From: Pseudomonadota bacterium | Lineage (GTDB): Bacteria; Pseudomonadota; Gammaproteobacteria; Xanthomonadales; Ahniellaceae | NCBI GenBank assembly: GCA_022843465.1 | Contig: JALHNO010000002.1 | Span: 186,001 to 250,000, forward strand | DNA length: 64,000 nt | Direction: 5' to 3' | Shown: positions 49,926 to 58,644 of the stretch, one piece after another | Layout: every line of letters begins with the position of its first letter | Position numbering within the stretch: position 1 is the stretch's first letter | The notes under the pieces: generated by a model | The model's input: only the letters and a program-made list of their open reading frames with translations | The model's database searches: none | Told to the model about the DNA's origin: nothing | Translations under genes and position numbers: made by a program

Positions 49926-50873
49926 CTACTGGAAAGCCCCGAGCAGCTTGGCCATCACCGCCATGCGCACGGCGACGCCATTGCTGACCTGCTGGAAAAT
50001 CACCGACTGCGGTCCGTCCGCCACGTCGTCGGTGATTTCTACGCCGCGATTCATCGGGCCCGGATGCATGACTAGCGCATCGGGCCTGGCCAGCGCCAGC
50101 CGATCCGCATTCAATCCCCAGTCGCGCGCATAGTCGCGGTCCGACTCGACCAGCGCCTTGGCCATGCGTTCCTTCTGCAGGCGCAGCATGATCACCACGT
50201 CGGCGTCGCGGACCGCAGCGTCCATGTCATGAAAGAGCTGACAGCGTGACGACTGCAACTGCTCGGGCAACAGGGCGGCGGGGCCGGCCAGTCGCAGCTG
50301 CCCGATGCCGAGCGCCTGCAGGGCATGGATGTCGGAGCGGGCCACCCGCGAGTGCTGGATGTCGCCGACGATGGTGACCGTCAGGTTGTGCAGATCCGGC
50401 TTGTGGCGTCGGATCGTGAAGGCGTCGAGCAGACCCTGGGTGGGATGTGCATGATTGCCGTCGCCGCCATTGACGATGACCACGCCTGGCGCCGCGTGTC
50501 GTGCCAAATATTCCGGCGTGCCATTCTCCTGGTGCCGCACCACGAACAGGTCGCAGCGCATGGCCTCGAGCGTGCGCAGGGTGTCGAGCAGGGTTTCGCC
50601 CTTCTTTGTGCTGGATGCGGCGACATCGAAATTGACGACATCGGCCGATAGCCGCGTAGCCGCCAGTTCGAAGCTGGTCCGCGTTCGTGTCGAAGGCTCG
50701 AAGAACAGATTGACCACCGTGCGCCCGCGCAGGATCGGCAACTTGTTTACCGGTCGCTCGGCGGTGGCGCGCAGGGATTCGGCGATATCCAGAAACTCGC
50801 TGATCTGAGCACCGCTGAGCCCGTCGAGTGTGATCAAGTGGCGCAGGGCAGCGTCGTTGGCCTGCTCAGACAT
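49926..50873 (-). CDS. pyrB: Aspartate carbamoyltransferase catalytic chain
   Basis: 315 residues. Carbamoyl-phosphate-binding FEPSTRTRTSFE and the MHPGPMNRGVEI segment near the C-terminus are intact. It condenses carbamoyl phosphate and aspartate in pyrimidine synthesis. No pyrI regulatory chain or pyrC is adjacent. The start overlaps pyrR by 8 bp; expression may be tied to PyrR. Confidence 0.96.
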   Translation of the reverse strand: MSEQANDAALRHLITLDGLSGAQISEFLDIAESLRATAERPVNKLPILRGRTVVNLFFEPSTRTRTSFELAATRLSADVVNFDVAASSTKKGETLLDTLRTLEAMRCDLFVVRHQENGTPEYLARHAAPGVVIVNGGDGNHAHPTQGLLDAFTIRRHKPDLHNLTVTIVGDIQHSRVARSDIHALQALGIGQLRLAGPAALLPEQLQSSRCQLFHDMDAAVRDADVVIMLRLQKERMAKALVESDRDYARDWGLNADRLALARPDALVMHPGPMNRGVEITDDVADGPQSVIFQQVSNGVAVRMAVMAKLLGAFQ

Positions 50874-51399
50874 GGCTGGACTCCGCCGTCCCGCGGCTGA
50901 TCAACTCCAGGCGAAGCGGACCGGGCCCGCGCAATTTGATGCTGGTACCGGCGGGCAGGGCCAGTTCGGTACCGACGACATCGGCCTGGATCGGCAGCTC
51001 GCGTCCGTCGCGTGCAACCAGCACGGCGAGCGTGATACTTGCCGGCCGGCCGTAATCGAAAATCTCGTTCAGTGCGGCCCGGATCGTGCGTCCGGTGTAC
51101 AGCACATCATCGACCAGCACGAGGTGGCGATTTTCAATGGGCCAGGGCAGGTGCGAGGGCGCCAGAGGTGTGCTCAGTCCGGCGCGCGCAAAATCGTCAC
51201 GGTAGAAGCCGATGTCGAGTCTGCCCAGTGGTGAATCCAGTTGCAGCGCGCTTGCCAGCGCTTCGGCAACCCACAGTCCACCCGTCTGGATTCCAATCAT
51301 CAGCGGCGTGTTTTCAATCCTCCGTGCGAGCCGCGAGCGCAGCTGCTGACTGAGTCGCTCGATCAATTCATCGGCGTCGGGAAGGCTGGTGTCATGCAT
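50866..51399 (-). CDS. pyrR: PyrR bifunctional regulator/uracil phosphoribosyltransferase
   Basis: 177 residues with a type I PRTase fold. The PRPP loop is LVLVDDVLYTGRTIRAAL, and PLMIGIQTGGLWVAE covers the N-terminal active-site strand. In Bacillus PyrR binds pyr mRNA and controls attenuation; in proteobacteria the regulatory role is less sure. ATG 51399 fits the family N-terminus. It lies 4 bp after ruvX and overlaps pyrB. Confidence 0.9.
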   Translation of the reverse strand: MHDTSLPDADELIERLSQQLRSRLARRIENTPLMIGIQTGGLWVAEALASALQLDSPLGRLDIGFYRDDFARAGLSTPLAPSHLPWPIENRHLVLVDDVLYTGRTIRAALNEIFDYGRPASITLAVLVARDGRELPIQADVVGTELALPAGTSIKLRGPGPLRLELISRGTAESSHV

Positions 51400-51403
51400 G
51401 AAT

Positions 51404-51868
51404 TCAATTTCCCCGATCGGACGACAGGTCGGCAGCGGCCTGCTGCGCCAGAAAACTTTCCAGAATGATGCGTGCGGCCTGGGCATCGAGCAGGGCGGCA
51501 TCCTTGCGGCGGGCTTCGCCGCGACCGCGCGCCTGAACGAACGCCTGCGCAGCATGACGCGAACTGTAGCGCTCGTCCTGGCAGCTGACCGGTAAATGGT
51601 AGCGGTCTCCGAGATGCCCGGCGAACGCACGGGCAGCAACACTGACAGGCTGCTCGTCGCCGCCGAGGGTGAGGGGCAGTCCGACTACCAGGGCGCCGGG
51701 CTTCCACTCCCGGACCAGTCGATCGATTGCCGACCAGTCAGGGCCGCCCTGACCGTTGCCGACGACCGCCAAAGCCGATGCGGTACCGGTGATGCCCTGA
51801 CCGACCGCGACGCCGATGCGACGGCCACCGAAGTCGAAGCCGAGCAGCACGCCGGCCGGCTCAGGCAT
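51404..51868 (-). CDS. ruvX: RuvX/YqgF Holliday-junction resolvase-like protein
   Basis: 154 residues with an RNase H-like fold. LLGFDFGGRRIGVAVGQ has the first catalytic Asp, LVVGLPLTLGGDEQ and SCQDERYSSRHAAQ contain the Glu/Asp partners. Family members take part in 16S rRNA 5' processing or Holliday-junction cleavage. The start overlaps the end of yqgE by 8 bp. Confidence 0.94.
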   Translation of the reverse strand: MPEPAGVLLGFDFGGRRIGVAVGQGITGTASALAVVGNGQGGPDWSAIDRLVREWKPGALVVGLPLTLGGDEQPVSVAARAFAGHLGDRYHLPVSCQDERYSSRHAAQAFVQARGRGEARRKDAALLDAQAARIILESFLAQQAAADLSSDRGN

Positions 51869-52445
51869 GTCCCACCAGTGGTGCGATCCGGTTGATGTCC
51901 ACCCCGACCAGGGCGGCAGCCTGATGCCAGCGTGCCTCCAGTGGCGCGTCAAACAGGATGGCATGGTCGTGCACTTCGGCCGTCAGCCAGGCGTTGTCCA
52001 TCAGTTCACGCTCCAGTTGTCCGGCATCCCAACCAGCGTAACCCAGTGCCAGCAGGGCCCGCCCCTCGGGTCGGCTGGCCGCCATCGTTTCAAGTACATC
52101 ACGCGAGGTGGTCACGCTGAGCTCGGCATTGATCCGGAAGCTGGAATCCCAGGCGCGATCCTCGGATGCCACCTGCAGATTGCGGTGCAGGACGAAGCCC
52201 CGCTCCGGCTGCACCGGTCCACCGAGCAGCACCAGGATGTCGTCCAGGCCCTCGGTCTGAGGCACGATGTGCATCTGGCGCAACACGTCCTCGAAGCGCA
52301 ATTCCGAGCTGCGATTGATCACCAGCCCCATCGCGCCCTGCTCATTGTGCTGGCAGATATAGGTCACCGAGCGATGAAAGTTCGGATCCTGCAGTGCCGG
52401 CATGGCGATCAGGAGGTGATTGGTCAACCAGGTAGGGTTCGGCAT
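51861..52445 (-). CDS. yqgE: YqgE/AlgH family protein
   Basis: 194 residues. LTNHLLIAMPALQDPNFHRSVTYICQHNEQGAMGLVINR, read in parts, is the family signature, with ALGYAGWDAGQLE near the end. The molecular function is unknown; the yqgE-ruvX pairing is highly conserved. ATG 52445 begins directly before the conserved region. Confidence 0.94.
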   Translation of the reverse strand: MPNPTWLTNHLLIAMPALQDPNFHRSVTYICQHNEQGAMGLVINRSSELRFEDVLRQMHIVPQTEGLDDILVLLGGPVQPERGFVLHRNLQVASEDRAWDSSFRINAELSVTTSRDVLETMAASRPEGRALLALGYAGWDAGQLERELMDNAWLTAEVHDHAILFDAPLEARWHQAAALVGVDINRIAPLVGHA

Positions 52446-52517
52446 GGCCGCAATTGTAGGGAAGCGGCAGCATGAGCGCATCCATCGGTTGTCAACTGGA
52501 AGCCCGGTCGTGCCCGC

Positions 52518-53381
52518 TCAGTTGCCGCGCAGCACTTCGCCGGGTAGCCATTGCCAGGTGCGGGTGATGTGCAGGACGTCGATATTGTCGCGGGTTTTCG
52601 GCAGCGGAGGGTAGGGCGCGCCCATCTCGACGACGCGACGCGCGGCGAGATCGAGAAAATCATGGCCGCTACCCTGGATCATCTCGATCGACTCGAGGGT
52701 GCCATCGCGGCGCACCGCAGCAGTCAGCAGAACCTCGCCCGAGATGCCACGACGCTTGGCCTCCTCGGGATAGTTGACAGTGCCCAGCCGCTCCACCTTG
52801 GCGACCCAGGCGCGCATGTACGCGGCATAGGCATACTCGCGGGTATTGGCAGACACAAACTTGCGTCGTGGCCGCTTGGCGTACTGGCTGCGCTCGCGAT
52901 CGACTTCGGCGCTCAGGCGCGCCATCTCCATGCTGCGCTCGATCAGTTCGCGTGAGGTCAGGCGCTGCAGTTCCGGGGTTTCCGGGCGTGCCTGCTCGAG
53001 TTTCTGCACGCGGAAATCGGCATTGTCTCCGGACAGTACATTCTGTGGCGTTGCCGGCTGTGGTCGCGGCGCACCGGCGATCTGAGGCAGCGGTGCCAGG
53101 CCATCCGTGGCTTTGGGAACCGGTCCGGACACGTAGTCGCGCGGCCGCTTGGCGACCTCGTCCTCGCCGCCGCCGCGCTGCGAGGCATTGGCGAGGAAGT
53201 CCGCGTCCTTGGCCGGGTCCTGCGAAGCCGTCTGCACCAGAATGACGTCGATGCTGGGCATGCTCGCCGCCGGATCCTCGTACTCGAAGGTGATTCCGAG
53301 CACCGCTACCGCATGCAGGATCAGCGAGAACAGCAATGTAACCCGCAATCGTTCATCCGGGCCGGTCCGGCCATCGCTCAT
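52518..53381 (-). CDS. TonB-like energy transducer
   Basis: 287 residues. One N-terminal membrane helix (about 13-32) has SLILH, matching the Ser/His pair of TonB used to couple with ExbB/ExbD. The linker (about 40-190) is charged and helical, not the usual Pro-rich rod. The TonB C-terminal domain spans about 195-283 (NYPEEAKRRGISGEVLL). ExbB and ExbD are not in the window. It overlaps gshB by 4 bp. Confidence 0.85.
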   Translation of the reverse strand: MSDGRTGPDERLRVTLLFSLILHAVAVLGITFEYEDPAASMPSIDVILVQTASQDPAKDADFLANASQRGGGEDEVAKRPRDYVSGPVPKATDGLAPLPQIAGAPRPQPATPQNVLSGDNADFRVQKLEQARPETPELQRLTSRELIERSMEMARLSAEVDRERSQYAKRPRRKFVSANTREYAYAAYMRAWVAKVERLGTVNYPEEAKRRGISGEVLLTAAVRRDGTLESIEMIQGSGHDFLDLAARRVVEMGAPYPPLPKTRDNIDVLHITRTWQWLPGEVLRGN

Positions 53382-54325
53382 GCCAGCCTCCGTTCAATGG
53401 CATCAAACAGCAATCCGGCAATATTAGTACCGGACTGGGCATCGATATCGCGGATGCCGGTCGGGCTGGTGACATTGATCTCGGTCAGGAAATCGCCGAT
53501 GACGTCGAGCCCGACGAACATCAGGCCGCGCCGGCGCAATTCCGGCGCCACCTGGGCGCAAATCCAGCGATCGCGCTCGCTCAGCGGCTGGGCAACCCCG
53601 CGACCACCGCGGGCAAGATTGCCGCGGAAGTCACCGCCTTGCGGGATGCGCGCCAGCGAGTACGGCACCGGCTCGCCTTCGATCAGCAGGATGCGCTTGT
53701 CGCCCTGGGCGATTTCGGGGATGAATTTCTGCACGAGGGCGAAGTGGCGACCGCCCGCAGTAAGTGTCTCGAGTATCACATTCAGATTGGGATCGTCCGG
53801 CTGCGAACGGAAAATCGAGCGGCCGGCCATGCCGTCCAGAGGCTTCAGAACACAGGCGCCGTGCTCGGCTACAAATGTTTTCAGCGCAGTAGCCTCGCGC
53901 GCGACCAAAGTAGGCGGGCAGCAGTGAGGAAAGTGCAACGCAAAAAGCTTTTCATTGCAGTCTCTGAGCGCAGAAGGATCATTTACTATCAATGGCTTAC
54001 GACCGTTTCCCAGGCTTGCCCAAAGGCTGTCGGCGAGGAAGTCCGAGTCCACCGGCGGGTCGCGCCGCAACATCAGGACGTCGATGTCGGCGAGATCGCG
54101 CGATTCCTGGGCCAGCTCCTCGTACCAGGGCTGCTGTCCCGGCAGCACGCGCAGCTCGGTCCACAGCGCGCTCGCCCGTCCCGGCAGAATCCGCAGTTGC
54201 TCGGGGCTGGCGTACAGCAGCCGGTGGCCGCGGCGTGCGGCCTCGTCAAGCATGGCGGCGGTGGAGTCCTTGTGGGCACGGATACCGGTCAGGGGGTCCA
54301 TCAGCACCGCAACAGTCAGACGCAT
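53378..54325 (-). CDS. gshB: Glutathione synthetase
   Basis: 315 residues, ATP-grasp fold, E. coli GshB length. VLKPLDGMAGRSIF, QKFIPEIAQGDKRILLI and FVGLDVIGDFLTEINVTSPTG, read in parts, cover ATP and metal binding. It joins gamma-glutamylcysteine and glycine. ATG 54325 begins the conserved MDPL-containing strand; longer frames run into the upstream gap. First gene of a six-gene minus-strand operon. Confidence 0.96.
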   Translation of the reverse strand: MRLTVAVLMDPLTGIRAHKDSTAAMLDEAARRGHRLLYASPEQLRILPGRASALWTELRVLPGQQPWYEELAQESRDLADIDVLMLRRDPPVDSDFLADSLWASLGNGRKPLIVNDPSALRDCNEKLFALHFPHCCPPTLVAREATALKTFVAEHGACVLKPLDGMAGRSIFRSQPDDPNLNVILETLTAGGRHFALVQKFIPEIAQGDKRILLIEGEPVPYSLARIPQGGDFRGNLARGGRGVAQPLSERDRWICAQVAPELRRRGLMFVGLDVIGDFLTEINVTSPTGIRDIDAQSGTNIAGLLFDAIERRLA

Positions 54326-54438
54326 CGGAAAGCTCCCGAGAAAAAAACCGGCCCACGGACGGGCGTGATGCGAGTAGCATAGCGAGCCAGTGACAGCATG
54401 TAGATTCTTTCCGGAATTGAAGGCCTTGCAACATTTAC

Positions 54439-54467
54439 TTGACAGTTTTCTCAACGTTGGCTAAACA
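54439..54467 (+). promoter_or_regulatory. Probable pilG promoter
   Basis: TTGACA (54439-54444) is a perfect -35 and is followed after 17 bp by TAAACA (54462-54467), a weak -10. It lies 100 bp before pilG in the gap with divergent gshB. Confidence 0.45.
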
Positions 54468-54567
54468 GCCATCAAGAGCCCTTTCAGGGTCGTTGGTGAT
54501 TGGCCGCGCGCTAATGCGGGCGGTCAACCTACGATCGGAGCGGCAGCAGCATTGACCCGGGGGTCGC

Positions 54568-54972
54568 ATGGAAGATCAATCGAAAGAAGTTTCGCTGGCC
54601 GGCCTCAAGGTCATGGTCATTGATGATTCAAAGACCATCCGTCGCACCGCGGAGACTCTGCTGAAGAAGGAAGGCTGCGAAGTGGTGACCGCCAATGACG
54701 GCTTCGAGGCGCTTGCCAAGATTTCGGATACCCAGCCCGATCTCATCTTTGTCGACATCATGATGCCGCGGCTTGATGGTTATCAGACCTGCTCGGTGAT
54801 CAAGAGCAACAAGATGTTCAAGGCTACGCCGGTCATCATGTTGTCTTCGAAGGATGGCTTGTTCGACAAGGCGCGGGGGCGCATTGTCGGTTCGGAGCAG
54901 TATTTGACCAAACCCTTCACGCGCGAAGAATTGCTCACTGCGATACGCCGCTTCGTATCACCCAAATCCTGA
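54568..54972 (+). CDS. pilG: Type IV pilus response regulator PilG (CheY-like)
   Basis: 134 residues, single receiver domain. Asp63 is the phosphoacceptor (LIFVDIMMPRLDGYQTC), with Asp19/Asp20, Ser93 region (MLSSKDG) and Lys115 (YLTKPFT). The phrase FDKARGRIVGSEQYLTKPF is characteristic of PilG. It promotes pilus extension and cAMP signalling in Pseudomonas. First gene of the Pil-Chp operon here. Confidence 0.95.
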   Translation: MEDQSKEVSLAGLKVMVIDDSKTIRRTAETLLKKEGCEVVTANDGFEALAKISDTQPDLIFVDIMMPRLDGYQTCSVIKSNKMFKATPVIMLSSKDGLFDKARGRIVGSEQYLTKPFTREELLTAIRRFVSPKS

Positions 54973-54994
54973 TCTGGACGCCTAAGGGGGCGCG

Positions 54995-55102
54995 ATGCAG
55001 AACTGGACGCAATCACGATGGGAAGCAACCGGACGCTTGGCAGCGGGTGCCGCCCGGTCGCGCTTTGCTGTCCGTACGGTAGAGGCCGCCGCCGATGTCT
55101 GA
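54995..55102 (+). CDS. Candidate 35-residue small ORF between pilG and pilI
   Basis: An ATG at 54995 with AAGGGGG 4 bp upstream opens a 35-codon frame (MQNWTQSRWEATGRLAAG...) ending in a TGA at 55100-55102 that overlaps the first codons of pilI by 8 bp. It fills most of the 122-bp gap, where pilH stands in Pseudomonas. No homology is recognised. It could be a leader that couples pilI translation, or chance. Confidence 0.3.
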   Translation: MQNWTQSRWEATGRLAAGAARSRFAVRTVEAAADV

Positions 55103-55643
55103 TGTCACCACTACGCTGAGTCCCTTCGAGGCGCTGCATGATTACGAACTGCGCAGCCTCCAGCACGTTGCCGGCATTCCGGAACAGATCGATGCGCCGG
55201 GCTCCTGGCGAGGGATCGGATTCCGGCTTGGCTCGCGCATCATGGTCAGCAGCATTACCGAAGTGAATGAAATCCTGTCTTTCCCGTCGCTGACGGTGGT
55301 CCCGGGGACCCGGCCATGGCTGCTTGGCGTCGCCAATGTGCGCGGCAACCTGGTGCCGGTGGTCGATCTGCGCGCGTATGTCGAGGGCGAGAAGTCGGTG
55401 CACAACGATCGCAGCCGCGTCCTGCTGGTCAAGCAGATGGGTGGCGCCGTCGGCGTAGTGGTCGACGAGATCCTGGGTCAGCGCACCTTCAACGACTCGC
55501 ACCTGCTCGAGAACCTGAGCGAAGAAGACGAGCGCTACGCAAAATTCATTCCGCAGTTTTTTGATTGGGGCGGGACACCCTACCGGGTGTTCAGCATGAG
55601 TGCCTTGGTGCGCTCCCGGGATTTCACGCAAGCCGCGGCATGA
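55095..55643 (+). CDS. pilI: CheW-like coupling protein PilI
   Basis: 182 residues with a CheW domain (about 45-170). GIGFRLGSRIMVSSITEVNEIL and WLLGVANVRGNLVPVVDLRAYV, read in parts, are the typical CheW strands. It links the receptor PilJ to the kinase ChpA. GAGG precedes the ATG. Confidence 0.94.
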   Translation: MSDVTTTLSPFEALHDYELRSLQHVAGIPEQIDAPGSWRGIGFRLGSRIMVSSITEVNEILSFPSLTVVPGTRPWLLGVANVRGNLVPVVDLRAYVEGEKSVHNDRSRVLLVKQMGGAVGVVVDEILGQRTFNDSHLLENLSEEDERYAKFIPQFFDWGGTPYRVFSMSALVRSRDFTQAAA

Positions 55644-55679
55644 CGCGGTGACGATTGGGTTAATGGGCGAGGTGACGGT

Positions 55680-57731
55680 ATGAGTTCGACTGGTGGGAAC
55701 TTCACGCAGCGGCTTTCGGGCTCGATGTTCACGGGCTTGCTGGCGTTGATATGTCTGATGTTGCTGATCGCAAACGTCGGTTTCCGTCTGTTCAAGGATG
55801 GACAGGACCGTAACGCGATCAATCTGTCCAATGACCTGCAGGTGCAGTCGCAGTCGATCTCGCGATTCGCCACCGAGGCCACCCTGGGTAACTTCGAGGC
55901 GTTCGAAGAGCTCAAGGCCACCCGACAGGCAATCGACAACAACGTCAATGCTCTGCTCAAGGGTAGTCCAGCCAATACCAAGGCCAATCCGGTTCCGGCC
56001 TACAAAGGGCAGGCTCGAGGCGAACTCGTGGATGGCGCGCTCGACAAACTCGCCAAGAGTTGGGACCCGATCAGCAAATCGGCCAGCCTGATTCAGGACA
56101 GTCAGGAACTCGTGCTGGATATCACCGAGACCGCGGCCGACTTCCAGATCAGTATTCCGCGACTGACCGCAAAGATGGAGGAAATCGTCAGCTACCTCAC
56201 CGAGCGTGGCGCTCCGGCCAAGCAGATCTACCTCGCCACCCGCCAGACTCTGCTCGCCGACCGCATGCTGCGACGTGTGTCGGAAATCCTCAAGGGCGGC
56301 GATCAGGCGACTTCCGCAGCGGACCAGTTCTCGCGCGACGCCAAGGCCTACGGCGATGTGCTCGATGGCCTGATCAACGGCAGCGCGGAACTGGGCCTCT
56401 CCGCCCTCAGCGATGCGACGGCGCGATCGATCCTTGGCGACGTCCAGGACACGTACAACCAGATTGGCCAGAACGTCGACAAGATCCAGGAAGCGTCCAC
56501 CCAGCTGTTTGAAGTCACCGAAGCCGCCAATGCGATCTCGGAAGGCTCGTCGGTACTTCTGGAAGACAGCAAGAACCTTTCGACCCGCCTCAACGAACTC
56601 GGTGGCCGTCGCTATCTCGGCGCCAACTGGATCAGCATCACGCTCGCCTTTGCTACCCTGTTCTTCGCTGCGCTGGCAACTTTCGCCCAGTTCCTCGCCC
56701 AGCGTCGCCAGTTGCAGACCACCGCCGATCTGAATACCCGAAACCAGGAAGCCATTCTGCGCCTGCTGGATGAAATGGGATCGCTCGCTGAAGGTGACCT
56801 CACCGTAAAGGCAACCGTTACCGAAGACATTACTGGCGCAATCGCGGACTCGGTGAACTTCGCGGTCGAAGCGCTGCGCTCACTGGTAACCACCATCAAC
56901 GAAACCGCGGTGCAGGTGGCAGCGGCAGCCCAGGAAACGCAGGCAACCGCCATGCACCTCGCCGAAGCTGCCGAGCATCAGGCACAGCAGATCACCTCGG
57001 CATCCGCAGCGATCAATGAAATTGCGGTCTCGATCGACGAGGTCTCGAAGAACTCGGCCGAGAGCGCCGACGTGGCGCATCGATCGGTGCAGATCGCATC
57101 GAAGGGCGCGGCAATCGTGCGCCAGACGATTCAGGGCATGGACAACATCCGTGACCAGATCCAGGAAACCTCGAAACGAATCAAGCGACTCGGTGAGTCC
57201 TCGCAGGAAATTGGCTCGATCGTCGAACTGATCAACGACATCGCCGAGCAGACCAACATTCTCGCACTGAACGCCGCCATTCAGGCCGCATCCGCTGGTG
57301 AGGCTGGTCGCGGATTCGCGGTCGTTGCCGACGAAGTGCAGCGACTCGCTGAACGTGCTTCGGGCGCTACAAAGCGAATTGAAACCCTGGTGCAAACCAT
57401 TCAGTCCGACACCAACGAAGCGGTCAGCTCGATGGAGCAGACAACTTCCGAAGTGGTGTCCGGTGCCCGACTGGCCGAGGACGCCGGTCTCGCTCTGGGT
57501 GAAATTGAAAAGGTCTCGAACGACCTTGCCGACCTCATTCAGAACATCTCCGAAGCCGCGCGCCAGCAGTCCGCTGCGGCCACCAATATTTCCGCAACGA
57601 TGAACGTCATTCAGGAGATCACCACACAGACCTCGGCCGGTGCATCACAGACCGCCGAGTCCATTGGAAATCTGGCTCAGCTTGCTGCCGATCTTCGTAG
57701 ATCAGTGGCCGACTTCAAGCTGCCGTCCTGA
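55680..57731 (+). CDS. pilJ: Type IV pilus methyl-accepting chemoreceptor PilJ
   Basis: 683 residues. Helix 1 is at about 16-36, a periplasmic sensor region with two PilJ-type repeats follows, and helix 2 is at about 317-339. A HAMP domain comes next. The cytoplasmic signalling tip has [37 protein letters not shown], read in parts, which binds CheW and kinase. GAGG precedes the ATG. It senses signals for twitching, possibly pilin itself. Confidence 0.96.
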   Translation: MSSTGGNFTQRLSGSMFTGLLALICLMLLIANVGFRLFKDGQDRNAINLSNDLQVQSQSISRFATEATLGNFEAFEELKATRQAIDNNVNALLKGSPANTKANPVPAYKGQARGELVDGALDKLAKSWDPISKSASLIQDSQELVLDITETAADFQISIPRLTAKMEEIVSYLTERGAPAKQIYLATRQTLLADRMLRRVSEILKGGDQATSAADQFSRDAKAYGDVLDGLINGSAELGLSALSDATARSILGDVQDTYNQIGQNVDKIQEASTQLFEVTEAANAISEGSSVLLEDSKNLSTRLNELGGRRYLGANWISITLAFATLFFAALATFAQFLAQRRQLQTTADLNTRNQEAILRLLDEMGSLAEGDLTVKATVTEDITGAIADSVNFAVEALRSLVTTINETAVQVAAAAQETQATAMHLAEAAEHQAQQITSASAAINEIAVSIDEVSKNSAESADVAHRSVQIASKGAAIVRQTIQGMDNIRDQIQETSKRIKRLGESSQEIGSIVELINDIAEQTNILALNAAIQAASAGEAGRGFAVVADEVQRLAERASGATKRIETLVQTIQSDTNEAVSSMEQTTSEVVSGARLAEDAGLALGEIEKVSNDLADLIQNISEAARQQSAAATNISATMNVIQEITTQTSAGASQTAESIGNLAQLAADLRRSVADFKLPS

Positions 57732-57757
57732 TTCTCTGAGCACTGGGGCACGGTTCC

Positions 57758-58636
57758 ATGCTGAGTACGTCGGCACCACAACGCGCGATGCCGTTCGCCT
57801 CCCTCCCCAACATGGGAGAGGAGGAGTTCGTGCGTTGGGTGGACCTGCTCGAACGCCGGACCGGCGTACTGGTTCCGCCCGGACGCAAATCGTTCCTGGT
57901 GACCGGCTTGCGCATGCGCATGCGCGAAACCGGCTACGACGATTTCCAGACCTATTTCAATGAAGTCCTCAACGGTGTGCGCGGCGCAATGGAGTGGGCC
58001 ACTCTGGTCGATCGGCTGACCGTCCATGAGACCCGCTTCTTTCGTCACGAGCCTTCCTACGATCTGATTGCTGGCGAATGGCTGCCCGAGATCGCGCGGC
58101 CGGGTTCCTCTGGCGCGATTCATGCATGGAGCGTCGGGTGCGCCACTGGTGAAGAGGCCTATTCGCTGGCGATGGTGCTGGATCGCGGTCTGCGGTCGCT
58201 GGGAGATCACCGGATGTACTTCGGCGTCACCGCAACCGATATTTCCAACGCGGCGCTCTCGGTCGGACGGATTGCCACCTATCCGCGCGAACGTCAGGCC
58301 GAGATACCGGAGCCGTTCCGTTCCGAGTACACCGAATTGCAGGGGAGCGACTCCTTCGTGATCAGCGAGTCCCTGCGCAAGCGTGTCGGTTTTGCGCTGT
58401 TCAACCTGCTGGAAGTTGCACGTGCACCGCTGAAACAGTTGGACCTGATTTATTGTCAGAATGTTTTTATCTATTTCGCTCGTGAGCGCCGCAGAAAGAT
58501 GTTGGAAGCGCTTGCATCGCGGCTCAAGCCAGGTGGTTTGCTGGTACTGGGCCCGGGCGAAATCACCGGATTTACGGATCCATCGCTGACACGGGTCGGT
58601 GGGCGCCAGACGTTGGCGTACCAGCGGCTCGGGTGA
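57758..58636 (+). CDS. pilK: CheR-type protein-glutamate methyltransferase (PilK position)
   Basis: 292 residues. The N-terminal CheR helical domain (about 20-75) precedes the SAM-binding domain, with VHETRFFRHEPS, WSVGCATGEEAYSLAM (SAM loop) and LIYCQNVFIYF. It should methylate PilJ. No methylesterase (ChpB) is seen before the window ends. Nine bases separate it from chpA. Confidence 0.92.
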   Translation: MLSTSAPQRAMPFASLPNMGEEEFVRWVDLLERRTGVLVPPGRKSFLVTGLRMRMRETGYDDFQTYFNEVLNGVRGAMEWATLVDRLTVHETRFFRHEPSYDLIAGEWLPEIARPGSSGAIHAWSVGCATGEEAYSLAMVLDRGLRSLGDHRMYFGVTATDISNAALSVGRIATYPRERQAEIPEPFRSEYTELQGSDSFVISESLRKRVGFALFNLLEVARAPLKQLDLIYCQNVFIYFARERRRKMLEALASRLKPGGLLVLGPGEITGFTDPSLTRVGGRQTLAYQRLG

Positions 58637-58644
58637 GGGAGCTT

